Below the pieces are notes generated by a model that saw nothing but the letters and a program-made list of their open reading frames with translations, did no database searches and had not been told where the DNA came from. The translations under genes were made by a program, and so were the position numbers. DNA of 64,000 bases from an uncultured Poribacteria bacterium (GTDB taxonomy: Bacteria > Poribacteria > WGA-4E > WGA-3G): positions 2,846,506 to 2,910,505 of the forward strand of contig OX638316.1 of assembly GCA_951812525.1 (NCBI GenBank), read 5' to 3'. Position 1 is the first letter of the stretch. Each line of letters begins with the position of its first letter. This document shows positions 50,564 through 58,609 of this stretch, in pieces.

Positions 50564-50608
50564 TTGACATTAGCGCGATCGTGTGATATAATATTCTGAA
50601 AATTATAT
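50564..50608 (+). promoter_or_regulatory. Consensus promoter with palindromic operator over the -10 box
   Basis: TTGACA (50564-50569), 17 bp, TATAAT (50587-50592): a near-perfect sigma-70 promoter reading toward the metal-uptake cluster. The -10 box is the left arm of a palindrome ATATAAT-N9-ATTATAT (50586-50592 / 50602-50608) that also covers the expected start site near 50599. An AT-rich palindrome at this place is what a Fur/Zur-type repressor would use. The regulator itself is not in the window. Confidence 0.7.
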
Positions 50609-50647
50609 TGACAGCTATCTTTTCAACAATGGCATGGATCTTGGCTT

Positions 50648-50989
50648 ATGAAAGATACGACAGTTTTCATGAAAACATACACATTTGGAAGGACTCTGAA
50701 AGCCTACATTCTAATAGGTTTATGTGTCTATGTTGTTCTCTTGGGTGTCACTGCCCTGACGCATAATCATGACGAACATGCCCATTCTGAGGATGCTTGT
50801 ACAGCCTGTTTCTATATCAGTCAGCATGTCGGGACTGAGATTAAATCCACAGCACTCATCTTTCCATTCCTTTCCAGTACGACACTCCCACTTTATGAAG
50901 ACGTTTTTCTTCCTTTAAGACTTACCACGAACACGCGTAGTCGTGCCCCACCTGTATTCTCCGATAACCTTACAAATTCTGTTTCTTAA
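50648..50989 (+). CDS. Small exported His/Cys-rich protein, putative metal binding
   Basis: A 113-aa protein with one hydrophobic N-terminal segment ('AYILIGLCVYVVLLGVTALT') and, right after it, a metal-binding-looking stretch 'HNHDEHAHSEDACTACFYIS'. The rest is Pro/Leu-rich without known motifs. The pattern recalls small His-rich proteins of copper or zinc operons (DUF2946-like), but the match is only by feel. It is the first gene behind the palindrome promoter. The start ATG at 50648 has no clear ribosome site; the Met eight codons in is an alternative. Confidence 0.65.
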   Translation: MKDTTVFMKTYTFGRTLKAYILIGLCVYVVLLGVTALTHNHDEHAHSEDACTACFYISQHVGTEIKSTALIFPFLSSTTLPLYEDVFLPLRLTTNTRSRAPPVFSDNLTNSVS

Positions 50990-51326
50990 AGGCAGGCTTT
51001 GTTTTTTGCTTGCTTATATCTTTTATTGTCTAAAGATCGCGGGGTTCCTATACGCGTCCCGCGCTTTGTAAACCTCTGCTTTGCGACATGATGATAGTGT
51101 CTCTGTAGTAGACACTACTTGATTGTGCGTATCCATGAACTCTCGTTCAGGAGTTTTATGGGTATACCTATTATCCTAACAAAGCATGAGGCACTTGCGA
51201 CATGTCAACACGCGCTCCATATCTTTCGCGGGATATGTCCGTTGTTAAGTGTAATTCCATTTTAGAAGCGATGGACACACGCTATGTGCCATCAGATTAA
51301 AGAATTTTAAAAAATTGGAGAATACT
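50990..51326 (+). other. Structured untranslated region before the lipoprotein gene
   Basis: This 337-bp stretch has no credible ORF but several strong hairpins: CGCGGG/CCCGCG (51038-51063), TAGTGTCT/AGACACTA near 51089-51111, a long TATCCATGAACTC stem (51130-51164, one bulge and two G-T pairs), and CATATC/GATATG (51218-51237). Spacing suggests a folded leader or an intergenic RNA rather than a plain promoter region. I cannot match it to a known riboswitch. It may also contain an internal promoter for the downstream genes. Confidence 0.45.
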
Positions 51327-51962
51327 ATGTTTACGTACTTTCTTGGACGCGACGTATCTGTCGCCTTTTCTCGATTAATGTTACTAACTTTTGTCACCGT
51401 ACTTCCTCTCATGGGAGGTTGTGGTGAAGATGATAACCCCATTGTGGATGAACACGCCCACGAAGAAGAGGAAATTCTTCACGCTGATGCAGACGGCTTC
51501 GTTTTAGAAGTTGACGGAGCCGAAGTCTATCGCCAGTTTCAAGGCACCGAGTCCGGTGGTCTCACCGTTGGGGTCGGCGAGGAAATTGAGGTCCATGTTG
51601 AATTTCTCGACGGGACAGGCGCGGAGTTCCACGTCGGCGAAGAAGAGGAAGAAGGCGAACATGAACATGATGAAGAGGAGGCCTTCAACCTCGGCTTAAC
51701 CGGTTATGATTCTTCTATTATTGAGATTCACCTCTCTGGACACGAAGATGAACATGACGAAGATGAACACGAAGGTGAAGAGCATGAAGAGGAAGAGCAC
51801 GAGGAGGAAGAACACGAAGAGGAAGAACATGGTGAAGAAGGGTTTGCGCGTTTTGAAGTTGTTGGACTGAAAGCTGGTACAACACAAATCACACTCCAAC
51901 TTCTTCACGGTGACCACCCTGATTTCACGGGAGCACTCCCTATACCGGTAACCGTTCAATAA
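51327..51962 (+). CDS. His/Glu-rich lipoprotein, putative zinc binding
   Basis: A 211-aa lipoprotein from the ATG at 51327 (GGAG 6 nt upstream). The signal peptide ends at the lipobox 'LMGGC'. The mature protein has a very acidic region with His every fifth residue (units of H-E-E-E-E, about residues 140-172) and a C-terminal beta-rich part ('FARFEVVGLKAGTTQITLQL', then 'HGDHPDF'). The repeated His/acid pattern is typical of metal-storage or delivery tails. It sits directly before a TonB receptor with only 12 bp between them, so it is likely the surface or periplasmic metal-capturing partner. Confidence 0.75.
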   Translation: MFTYFLGRDVSVAFSRLMLLTFVTVLPLMGGCGEDDNPIVDEHAHEEEEILHADADGFVLEVDGAEVYRQFQGTESGGLTVGVGEEIEVHVEFLDGTGAEFHVGEEEEEGEHEHDEEEAFNLGLTGYDSSIIEIHLSGHEDEHDEDEHEGEEHEEEEHEEEEHEEEEHGEEGFARFEVVGLKAGTTQITLQLLHGDHPDFTGALPIPVTVQ

Positions 51963-51974
51963 GGAGAAATGTCT

Positions 51975-54233
51975 ATGTTAGGCATTTGTCCCTGTTTGCC
52001 CTGGTCATCTCTGGTAGGTGCGCTTTTTAAGTGTACCTGCCTATTTGTGTTAGGCACTGCCTGTCTTCCCTGCTATTTTGGGAATGCCCAGAGCACTCAA
52101 AATACAACGCGATCTCTGGAAGGAGAAGTCCTTGATTCACAGGGTCGCGCTCGACTCTCCGCGGTTACCGTCTCTATTATTGAGCTTGAGAAGAGCGTAC
52201 AGACCGACGCAAACGGTCGGTTTAAGTTTGACAATGTGCCGGAAGGGCAGCACACACTTCAGTTCGTGAAAATCGGCTATCGGCGATTTGAACAGGTAGT
52301 TGATGTCGAGGCATCCACTCCTTATATCCGAATTGAGTTGCAGGCACTGCCGTTTCAGCTGAGAACAATCGAAATATACGGTTCAAACCGAGATCTGGCG
52401 CAGTTTGAAGAAACGACTGACTTGGCGCTTAGTGAGGCTGAACTCCAAAGAAAAGTCGGTATGACCTTGGCGAACTCACTCGCAAATGAGACAGGCGTTT
52501 CGCAACGAACGATGGGGCGGGCGATCGCACGTCCTGTCATTCGAGGGTTGGGTGGAGACAGGCTGCTTATTCTTGAAAACGGCGGACGGACAGGCGATAA
52601 ATCTGCGTCCAGTGCCGATCATGCCGTTTCGATTGACCCAACGAGTGCTAAAGGTGTTGAAATCACGCGTGGGCCCGCATCCCTTATCTACGGATCAAGC
52701 ACGTTGGGTGGCGTTATCAACGTCAAGAACAACAATATTCCTCAAGTTTTGCCAGAACGGCTTGACATGCATCTAACGTTCCAGAGTGAATCTGTGAACT
52801 CTGGTTTGACGGGAACAACAGGTTTTACCGTTCCAATCGGTGATTTTGCGGGAAACTTAGAATGGAATCGTCGTCTTGCGTCTGATATACGGACGCCGGT
52901 AGGCTTGCTTGAAAACACTGCCCTTTCAAACGTCAATTTTTCAGGTGGTGCCTCCGTAATTAAGCCGTGGGGTTTCATCGGTGCCTCTGGGAGCAGGTAT
53001 CGTTCAGATTACGGCGTTCCTGGTTCCCCAGAAGGACATATCAGCGGCGTTAACATCGCACTCGACAAGCAACGGTATGAAGGGCAGATGGAGTACCGCT
53101 TCAATACAAGGATGCTTGAAAAGGTAAAACTTCAGACAGCCTACACCCGTTACCAGCATCAAGAGTTGGAGTCGAACGGGAGACTTGGTGTCGAATTCGG
53201 TTTGCTAACCTACAACGTCTCAGCGATGGCGCACGTGTTAGACAACGCTATCGCAGGTGTTTGGGGTGAATATCGCGACCATGCGACCGGTGGATTTTAC
53301 TGGACACCCCACACTCGCGAGTTCGCTGCCGCAGGATTTTATCTCAATCAGCATAACTTCGATAAGTTCACATTACAAGGGGCTGTCCGCTACGACATTA
53401 GGCGGTCAGAACCTTTTAGACCTGGTGCAGTTATCCGAGCCGGAACCGTCCAACGCCGAGATTTCAACGGCTTGTCGGGGGCTACCTCTGGAATTTACCA
53501 CTGGACAGATAAGTTGAGCACCGGACTTTCCTTGATGAAGACGTTCCGTCCACCCGGTATCGAAGAACTTTTCAGCGATGGTCCGCACTTGGCTGTCTAT
53601 TCCTATGAGATAGGGAACGCCGCGTTGGAACCTGAGATCGGATATGGTGCTGATCTCTTTACCAAATACTCAACTGACAGGTTCAAACTCAATTTTGCCT
53701 TGTTCCGAAACCGTATATATAACTACCTCATTCCGACGAACACCGGTGAAAAGGAGTGGGGTAGCGGTGCAGCGGGATGGTTGTGGATTTATCAATACAT
53801 GGGGCATGATGTTCTGATGAACGGGGCTGAGGTCCAGATTGGTGGTGAAGTTCTGCCGCAGGTTCACCTCCAATTCGATATGAGTTACGTGTATGGATTT
53901 CTTACATCCAACCGACGACCGTTGGAGCGTATCCCTCCGCTCAACGGAAAAGTTGTTCTCAGCTACACACCTTCCCCTTTTCATTTCCACGTGACATCTC
54001 GTTTTTCAGGAAGCCAGAACCGACTCGGTGAATTTGAGGAAGCGACTGACGGGTATCTCATCTATGATATCGGCGGCTATCTCAATTTCTCGTGGTGGCA
54101 GCTTCAGAACATGCTGGTTTTCGAGATTGAAAATCTCCTTGATACGGAATATCGCGAGCATCTATCCCGTATCAAAGCGATAATGCCGGAACCCGGTCGG
54201 AACGTGAAGTTCCTGTATAAACTGAATTTTTGA
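51975..54233 (+). CDS. TonB-dependent outer-membrane receptor (ZnuD-like)
   Basis: Outer-membrane gated channel. The second ATG (51975) is the better start: AAGGAG is 8 nt before it, only 2 nt before the first. Order: signal peptide, N-terminal carboxypeptidase-regulatory-like domain ('LEGEVLDSQGRARLSAVTVS'), plug ('VSQRTMGRAIARPVIRGLGG', 'RTGDKSASSADHAVSIDPTS', 'VEITRGPASLIYGSSTLGGV') and a 22-strand barrel ending in 'RNVKFLYKLNF' with a terminal Phe. The 'SADHA' loop in the plug is found in zinc receptors of the ZnuD type. Probably imports zinc; the neighbours support this. 752 aa. Confidence 0.88.
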   Translation: MLGICPCLPWSSLVGALFKCTCLFVLGTACLPCYFGNAQSTQNTTRSLEGEVLDSQGRARLSAVTVSIIELEKSVQTDANGRFKFDNVPEGQHTLQFVKIGYRRFEQVVDVEASTPYIRIELQALPFQLRTIEIYGSNRDLAQFEETTDLALSEAELQRKVGMTLANSLANETGVSQRTMGRAIARPVIRGLGGDRLLILENGGRTGDKSASSADHAVSIDPTSAKGVEITRGPASLIYGSSTLGGVINVKNNNIPQVLPERLDMHLTFQSESVNSGLTGTTGFTVPIGDFAGNLEWNRRLASDIRTPVGLLENTALSNVNFSGGASVIKPWGFIGASGSRYRSDYGVPGSPEGHISGVNIALDKQRYEGQMEYRFNTRMLEKVKLQTAYTRYQHQELESNGRLGVEFGLLTYNVSAMAHVLDNAIAGVWGEYRDHATGGFYWTPHTREFAAAGFYLNQHNFDKFTLQGAVRYDIRRSEPFRPGAVIRAGTVQRRDFNGLSGATSGIYHWTDKLSTGLSLMKTFRPPGIEELFSDGPHLAVYSYEIGNAALEPEIGYGADLFTKYSTDRFKLNFALFRNRIYNYLIPTNTGEKEWGSGAAGWLWIYQYMGHDVLMNGAEVQIGGEVLPQVHLQFDMSYVYGFLTSNRRPLERIPPLNGKVVLSYTPSPFHFHVTSRFSGSQNRLGEFEEATDGYLIYDIGGYLNFSWWQLQNMLVFEIENLLDTEYREHLSRIKAIMPEPGRNVKFLYKLNF

Positions 54234-54240
54234 AACTGTA

Positions 54241-54277
54241 GGACGGGGACGATAATTTCTATCATTCCGCCCCGTCC
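54241..54277 (+). terminator. Strong stem-loop after the TonB receptor gene
   Basis: GGACGGGG (54241-54248) pairs with CCCCGTCC (54270-54277), with an inner GATA/TATC stem. It is followed by TTGATTTTC, not a full T-run, and lies about 10 bp before the AAGGAG of the next gene. It may partly terminate transcription or protect the upstream mRNA, so that receptor and downstream genes are made in different amounts. Confidence 0.6.
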
Positions 54278-54299
54278 TTGATTTTCTAAGGAGATAATA

Positions 54300-54701
54300 T
54301 TGAAAAGATATTTTAACCACGAATTAGCGGATACGACTGGCGCGTGTCTCTCTGTCACATGCGCGATCCATTGCCTTGCGATGCCGCTCTTGGTGGCAGT
54401 TCTACCGTTAATTGGGTTGGGTTTCCTTGCGAATGAACGTGCTGAATTGGTCCTTATCAGTGGTGCAATTGCACTGGCAATCGGGAGTTTAGCCTGGGGC
54501 GTGCGACACCACCGGAGATGGCGAGCATTGTTGATACTGATAGTGGCATTGGTATTCATCGCCACCGCTCGGACAGCCGTTGAAGGCACTTTTGAAGTGG
54601 TCTTCTACAGTGCTGGCGGAATTCTACTTGCATCTGCACATCTCGTGAATCGGTACCTTTGCAAAACCTGTCCAGCATGCGAACCGGAAGGTGTAAATTA
54701 A
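54300..54701 (+). CDS. MerC-domain membrane protein
   Basis: A 133-aa inner-membrane protein with about four helices. It starts at TTG (54300), preceded by AAGGAG at normal spacing. The N-terminal 'CLSVTCAIHCLAMPLLVAVL' motif with paired Cys and His is the MerC signature, and a C-terminal 'CKTCPACEPE' adds more thiols. MerC moves mercury in classic operons; in metal-uptake clusters MerC-domain proteins are thought to help other metals pass. The role here is inferred from position between a TonB receptor and a TroA/ZnuA-type binding protein. Confidence 0.8.
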   Translation: MKRYFNHELADTTGACLSVTCAIHCLAMPLLVAVLPLIGLGFLANERAELVLISGAIALAIGSLAWGVRHHRRWRALLILIVALVFIATARTAVEGTFEVVFYSAGGILLASAHLVNRYLCKTCPACEPEGVN

Positions 54702-54708
54702 AAAAATT

Positions 54709-55671
54709 ATGCAGAGAATATACATTTCAGTGTGTTTAATAGGCATTTCAGTGTGTTTAATAGGCATACTGGTAGGTCTTGGCTGTGATTCGAAGGGACA
54801 ACCGGATGCTGCTACAGGCGATAAACTTCGCGTTGTTACTACGATCGGTATGATTACTGATATTGCTAAAAATGTTGGCGGTACGCGCGTTGAGGTGAGC
54901 GGGTTGGTGAAACCTGGCGTAGACCCACACCTTTACAACCCGACGCCTAAAGATGTTCAAAGGCTGGGTTCAGCACACATCATCTTATATAACGGGCTGC
55001 ACCTTGAATCAAAAATGGCGGACATCCTTGCGAAGATGTCGAGGGATACGCCGACGGTCGCCGTAACAGACGATGTAGATCGGAGTCTACTGCTAACACC
55101 CCCAGAATACGAGGGACTCTACGATCCGCACTTATGGTTTGACGTGAAGCTTTGGATGCAAGCTGTGGGAAAGGTTCGCGATGCCCTGAGTGAATTCGAT
55201 GCCGATAACGCTATCCTCTACCAAAGTAACACCGAACGCTATCTCACGGAGCTCATGGAACTCGATGAATACGTAAAGTCGCAAGTGGAACGCGTGCCAT
55301 ATCAGCAACGCGTCCTTGTGACGGCACACGACTGTTTTAACTATTTCGGAAAGGCGTACGGGTTTGAGGTACGCGGATTACAAGGTATTAGCACCGCGAC
55401 AGAAGCCGGTATCGCTGATGTACAGGAATTGGCGATGTTTATTGCGGCGCGGCGTATCCCTGCTATTTTTGTAGAGTCATCCATCTCTTCACGGAGTCTC
55501 GAAGCGGTGAAAGCTGCTGTGAAGTCAAAAGGATTTGATGTAGAGATTGGTGGTGTGCTCTTCACAGATGCTATGGGAAACAAGGGAACACCTGAAGGTA
55601 CCTACGTCGGGATGATCCGACATAATATTGATACGATTGTCCATGCTTTGATTGGAGAATCGGAGTTATAA
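54709..55671 (+). CDS. Metal-binding lipoprotein of ABC importer (ZnuA/TroA family)
   Basis: Cluster A-I solute-binding protein for zinc or manganese, 320 aa. Lipobox 'VGLGC'. Three predicted ligand histidines are visible ('VDPHLYNPTP', 'YDPHLWFDVKLW', 'VTAHDCFNYFGKAYG') and an acidic fourth ('LFTDAMGNKG'). There is no long His-rich loop of the E. coli ZnuA kind, so it is nearer to TroA/MntA by eye. The signal peptide contains a 21-bp exact duplication (54724-54765). ABC permease and ATPase genes are not in the window. Placed 7 bp after the MerC-like gene. Confidence 0.9.
   Translation: MQRIYISVCLIGISVCLIGILVGLGCDSKGQPDAATGDKLRVVTTIGMITDIAKNVGGTRVEVSGLVKPGVDPHLYNPTPKDVQRLGSAHIILYNGLHLESKMADILAKMSRDTPTVAVTDDVDRSLLLTPPEYEGLYDPHLWFDVKLWMQAVGKVRDALSEFDADNAILYQSNTERYLTELMELDEYVKSQVERVPYQQRVLVTAHDCFNYFGKAYGFEVRGLQGISTATEAGIADVQELAMFIAARRIPAIFVESSISSRSLEAVKAAVKSKGFDVEIGGVLFTDAMGNKGTPEGTYVGMIRHNIDTIVHALIGESEL
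54724..54765 (+). repeat. 21-bp direct repeat inside a signal peptide
   Basis: Two exact, adjacent 21-bp copies (54724-54744 and 54745-54765) encode I-S-V-C-L-I-G twice in the hydrophobic core of the ZnuA-like signal peptide. In-frame slippage lengthened the core by seven residues without breaking the gene. Confidence 0.9.
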
Positions 55672-55730
55672 CCCGTTTCTACAAGAGAATCGGGGATCCT
55701 AACCTCTTATACGACGGAGGCTATACAACA

Positions 55731-55991
55731 GTGCTGAAATTTTTCAATTCACAAAAAGAGCGTGACCCAGGGCAACTCGTCCAAGTCAAATCGTGGGTCT
55801 CGCAAGCCTTTGACCTCTCAGAAGATGTCTCCGTGATGATTACTCAGTTGCAATGCACCGAAGAAGGCTGCCCGCCTATTGAGACGGTTATTGCAATCAT
55901 GGAGACACCGGGAAAGCCCCGGCAATACAAGATTCACAAACCGCTAGCGGAGGTAAAGCAGACGGACATCGTTGGCTTGACCGTTGGCTAA
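55731..55991 (+). CDS. Small conserved-looking protein between znuA-like and COG0523 genes
   Basis: An 86-aa soluble protein starting at GTG (55731), with GGAGG 10 nt upstream. It has one C-x4-C pair ('QCTEEGCPPIETVIAIME') and ends 'ADI'-type strand 'QTDIVGLTVG'. I do not recognise a family. The Cys pair and its place directly before the COG0523 GTPase (19 bp) suggest it is the GTPase's partner or metal client, but this is inference from position only. Confidence 0.65.
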   Translation: MLKFFNSQKERDPGQLVQVKSWVSQAFDLSEDVSVMITQLQCTEEGCPPIETVIAIMETPGKPRQYKIHKPLAEVKQTDIVGLTVG

Positions 55992-56010
55992 ATTCAACAA
56001 GGAGAGAAGG

Positions 56011-57363
56011 ATGAACACAACTATGCTAAACAATCAGGTCCCCGTCACCGTATTGACGGGCTTTTTGGGGTCTGGTAAAACCACGCTTCTCAACCGCATT
56101 CTCACCGAAAACCATGGCAAACGTATCGCCGTCATCGAAAACGAGTTTGGCGAGATCGGCGTTGATAATGATTTGGTCATAGGTGCCGAAGAAGAGATTT
56201 TCGAGATGAATAATGGTTGCATCTGCTGCACGGTGCGCGGTGATCTCATCCGTATTTTGGGGAATTTGATGAAGCGTCGCGATAAGTTCGACTACATCAT
56301 GGTCGAAACCACAGGGCTTGCGGACCCCGGGCCAGTTGCTCAGACGTTCTTCATGGATGCCGAAATGCAGGAGAAACTGCAACTGGATTCCGTCACGACG
56401 GTGGTTGATGCCAAACACATTTGGCAGCACATCGATGACAGCGACGAGGCGCGTGAACAGGTTGCCTTTGCCGATGTCATTTTGTTGAACAAGATTGACC
56501 TTGTGACCGAGGGAGAGTTAGATCAACTGGAAGCCAGAATTCGCAGCATGAACGCTGCAGCGAAGATTTATCGAACGAAAAACGCCGTGGTTGAAATGGA
56601 CAAGATTCTCAATGTCGGCGGATTCGATCTGGACCGAGCGATGGAGGTTGACCCACAGTTTATGGAACCGGAGTATCCATTTGAATGGGCTGGTGTTTAT
56701 AACCTTTCGGAAAGCGCGCATGAACTGGTTCTCCAAGAAGGTCCTGACCCGACGATGAAAGTCGCGTTGGTGCCCGTAAATGAGTCAACTGATGAAGCTT
56801 TGGAGGCCGCTGTTGAGCCAGTCGTTATGGTTTTCTCCGATGACGAGCATGAACTTTCGGCGGGTGGCACCCTTCAACCGAGTGGACAACTCATTGCGTT
56901 GAATCTCACAGCCGATGAATTACGCTTTGACGTGCAGATCGACCGCCCCGGTGCTTACGCGCTGTTTACCGAGCATCACCCCGACGAATTTCAAGCACAA
57001 CTCTTTGGCAGTGGTGCCCTTGTCAAGCCAGTTGTTGAACGCGAATTTAAGCCAGACCACGAACATGATGACGAAGTTACATCGGTCGGCATCACAACCC
57101 CTGGCGACCTTGACCCCGACCGGCTGAACGATTGGATTAGCAATCTGCTTCGGACAAAGGGTCTTGACATCTTCCGTATGAAAGGTATTCTGAGCATCAA
57201 GGAGCAGCCAAACCGATTCGTCTTCCAAGGTGTTCATATGCTCTTCGACGGTCGCCCTGACCGCCCGTGGGATGGTGAACCGCGCTACAATAGCCTCATC
57301 TTCATCGGGCGCAACCTTGACCGGACCGAATTGACTGAAGGGTTTGAAGCATGTCTCGTTTGA
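56011..57363 (+). CDS. COG0523/CobW-family GTPase, putative metal chaperone
   Basis: G3E GTPase that binds and delivers metal, often zinc under scarcity. The ATG at 56011 has GGAG 6 nt upstream; the longer frame overlaps the previous gene. GTPase motifs: 'TGFLGSGKTTLLNRIL', 'NEFGEIGVDNDLV', metal-binding 'GCICCTVRGDLI', 'ETTGLADPGPV', 'NKIDLV'. Between GTPase and CobW_C (about residues 225-350) lies an extra domain with beta-sandwich-like 'PSGQLIALNLTADELRFDVQ' and a His/Asp run 'KPDHEHDDE'. The C-terminal domain ends with 'FVFQGVHMLFDGRPDRPW'. 450 aa. The WD40 gene overlaps its last 13 bases. Confidence 0.92.
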   Translation: MNTTMLNNQVPVTVLTGFLGSGKTTLLNRILTENHGKRIAVIENEFGEIGVDNDLVIGAEEEIFEMNNGCICCTVRGDLIRILGNLMKRRDKFDYIMVETTGLADPGPVAQTFFMDAEMQEKLQLDSVTTVVDAKHIWQHIDDSDEAREQVAFADVILLNKIDLVTEGELDQLEARIRSMNAAAKIYRTKNAVVEMDKILNVGGFDLDRAMEVDPQFMEPEYPFEWAGVYNLSESAHELVLQEGPDPTMKVALVPVNESTDEALEAAVEPVVMVFSDDEHELSAGGTLQPSGQLIALNLTADELRFDVQIDRPGAYALFTEHHPDEFQAQLFGSGALVKPVVEREFKPDHEHDDEVTSVGITTPGDLDPDRLNDWISNLLRTKGLDIFRMKGILSIKEQPNRFVFQGVHMLFDGRPDRPWDGEPRYNSLIFIGRNLDRTELTEGFEACLV

Positions 57364-58406
57364 ACAACCTGAGCAACCGCATTCTCCAGCCCTCTCAACT
57401 GCGCGAAAATTGGACCGCAACCATCAGCGACCACGTCATTGATCTGGCGTGGTCGCCTGATGGGAGATACATCGCTGCCGCGTCGGTTCTCGGTCCGGTG
57501 ACAATTTTTGAGGGTCATCGTCGAGCGGTTATCCATACCTTTGAAGGGCATGAATTCGGCACAATGTCAATCGCTTGGCATCCAAACAGCAAGGTGCTTG
57601 CAAGCGCAGGACAGGATGGGAAAATTCGGTTGTGGGATATGACAAGTGGCGAAGCGACCCATTCGCTTGACGGGGGCGCAGCATGGGTTGAGCACCTATC
57701 TTGGAGTGGCGGCAAAAGACCGATACTCGCCTCTGCTGCTGGTCGTAAACTGAAACTCTGGAACGCTGTCGGCGATCTTGTTCGCGAATATCCCGACCAT
57801 CAGAGCACGATTTCTGGTGTCCAATGGAAACCGCGTGTCAGGCAACTTGCCTCGATTGCCTACGGCGGTGTCACGCTGTGGGATCCACAACAGTCGGAAG
57901 CCGTCCGCCGGTTGGAATGGCAAGGCTCATCACTGGTGGTTGCGTGGAGCTCTGACGGCAAACACATCGCCACCGGAGATCAAGATTCGACTGTACACTT
58001 CTGGATTATGTCTACCGGTAAGGACTTGCAAATGACTGGCTATCCGACGAAAGTGCGAGAACTCTCATGGGATGCCGCGAGTCGATATTTGGCTACGGGA
58101 GGCGGTCAGGAAGTTACGGTGTGGGATTGTTCCGGTCGCGGACCAGCCGGTACCGAACCCATTACGCTTTCCGGGCATCAGGATTTTCTCAGCGTTGTGC
58201 GTTTTCAACATCGCGGAAAACTGCTTGCCTCAGGCGGTACCGACGGTCTGATCTACGTCTGGCAATTGCGAGGCAGCCTCCGTTCTCTGGCGGTTCATGA
58301 AACCGCTCTGACAGCGGGAGTCACAAGCCTCGTTTGGTCCCCGAATGACCAGTATATTGCTGTTGGCGACGAGTCGGGTGGGGTGAGCGTTTTTTCGATA
58401 AGTTAA
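57351..58406 (+). CDS. WD40-repeat protein coupled to COG0523 GTPase
   Basis: A 351-aa cytoplasmic seven-bladed beta-propeller with no signal peptide. Repeats are recognisable by their ends, e.g. 'GKIRLWDMTSG', 'RKLKLWNAVGD', 'GGVTLWDPQQS', 'STVHFWIMSTG', 'QEVTVWDCSG', 'GLIYVWQLRG' and 'GGVSVFSIS'. It starts inside the end of the GTPase gene, so the two are translated together. COG0523-WD40 pairs are known in several bacteria, and the propeller may be a platform for GTPase or client. Last gene of the cluster. Confidence 0.9.
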   Translation: MSRLNNLSNRILQPSQLRENWTATISDHVIDLAWSPDGRYIAAASVLGPVTIFEGHRRAVIHTFEGHEFGTMSIAWHPNSKVLASAGQDGKIRLWDMTSGEATHSLDGGAAWVEHLSWSGGKRPILASAAGRKLKLWNAVGDLVREYPDHQSTISGVQWKPRVRQLASIAYGGVTLWDPQQSEAVRRLEWQGSSLVVAWSSDGKHIATGDQDSTVHFWIMSTGKDLQMTGYPTKVRELSWDAASRYLATGGGQEVTVWDCSGRGPAGTEPITLSGHQDFLSVVRFQHRGKLLASGGTDGLIYVWQLRGSLRSLAVHETALTAGVTSLVWSPNDQYIAVGDESGGVSVFSIS

Positions 58407-58538
58407 AGTTCAACATTCAAACGGAGTCAGTTGTCCGAGTTCTTACTTTGGTTATTTAACCGAGGGTGGTGCATAAATATCCTCGTAGGGTTTGGGTTCC
58501 TCAACCCGTAAGATGAACAGATAGCAGAGTTTGCCAGA

Positions 58539-58557
58539 GGGCGAGGTTCCCTCGCCC
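58539..58557. repeat. REP-like palindrome
   Basis: GGGCGAGG-TTC-CCTCGCCC, an 8-bp stem, between the convergent WD40 and ABC-2-like genes. The same core (GGCGAGGTT) appears at 41299. Confidence 0.6.
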
Positions 58558-58609
58558 CTACGTTAATTAATGAATTCATCTTCATCAACCGCGCCTACCC
58601 GTAAAGTTC

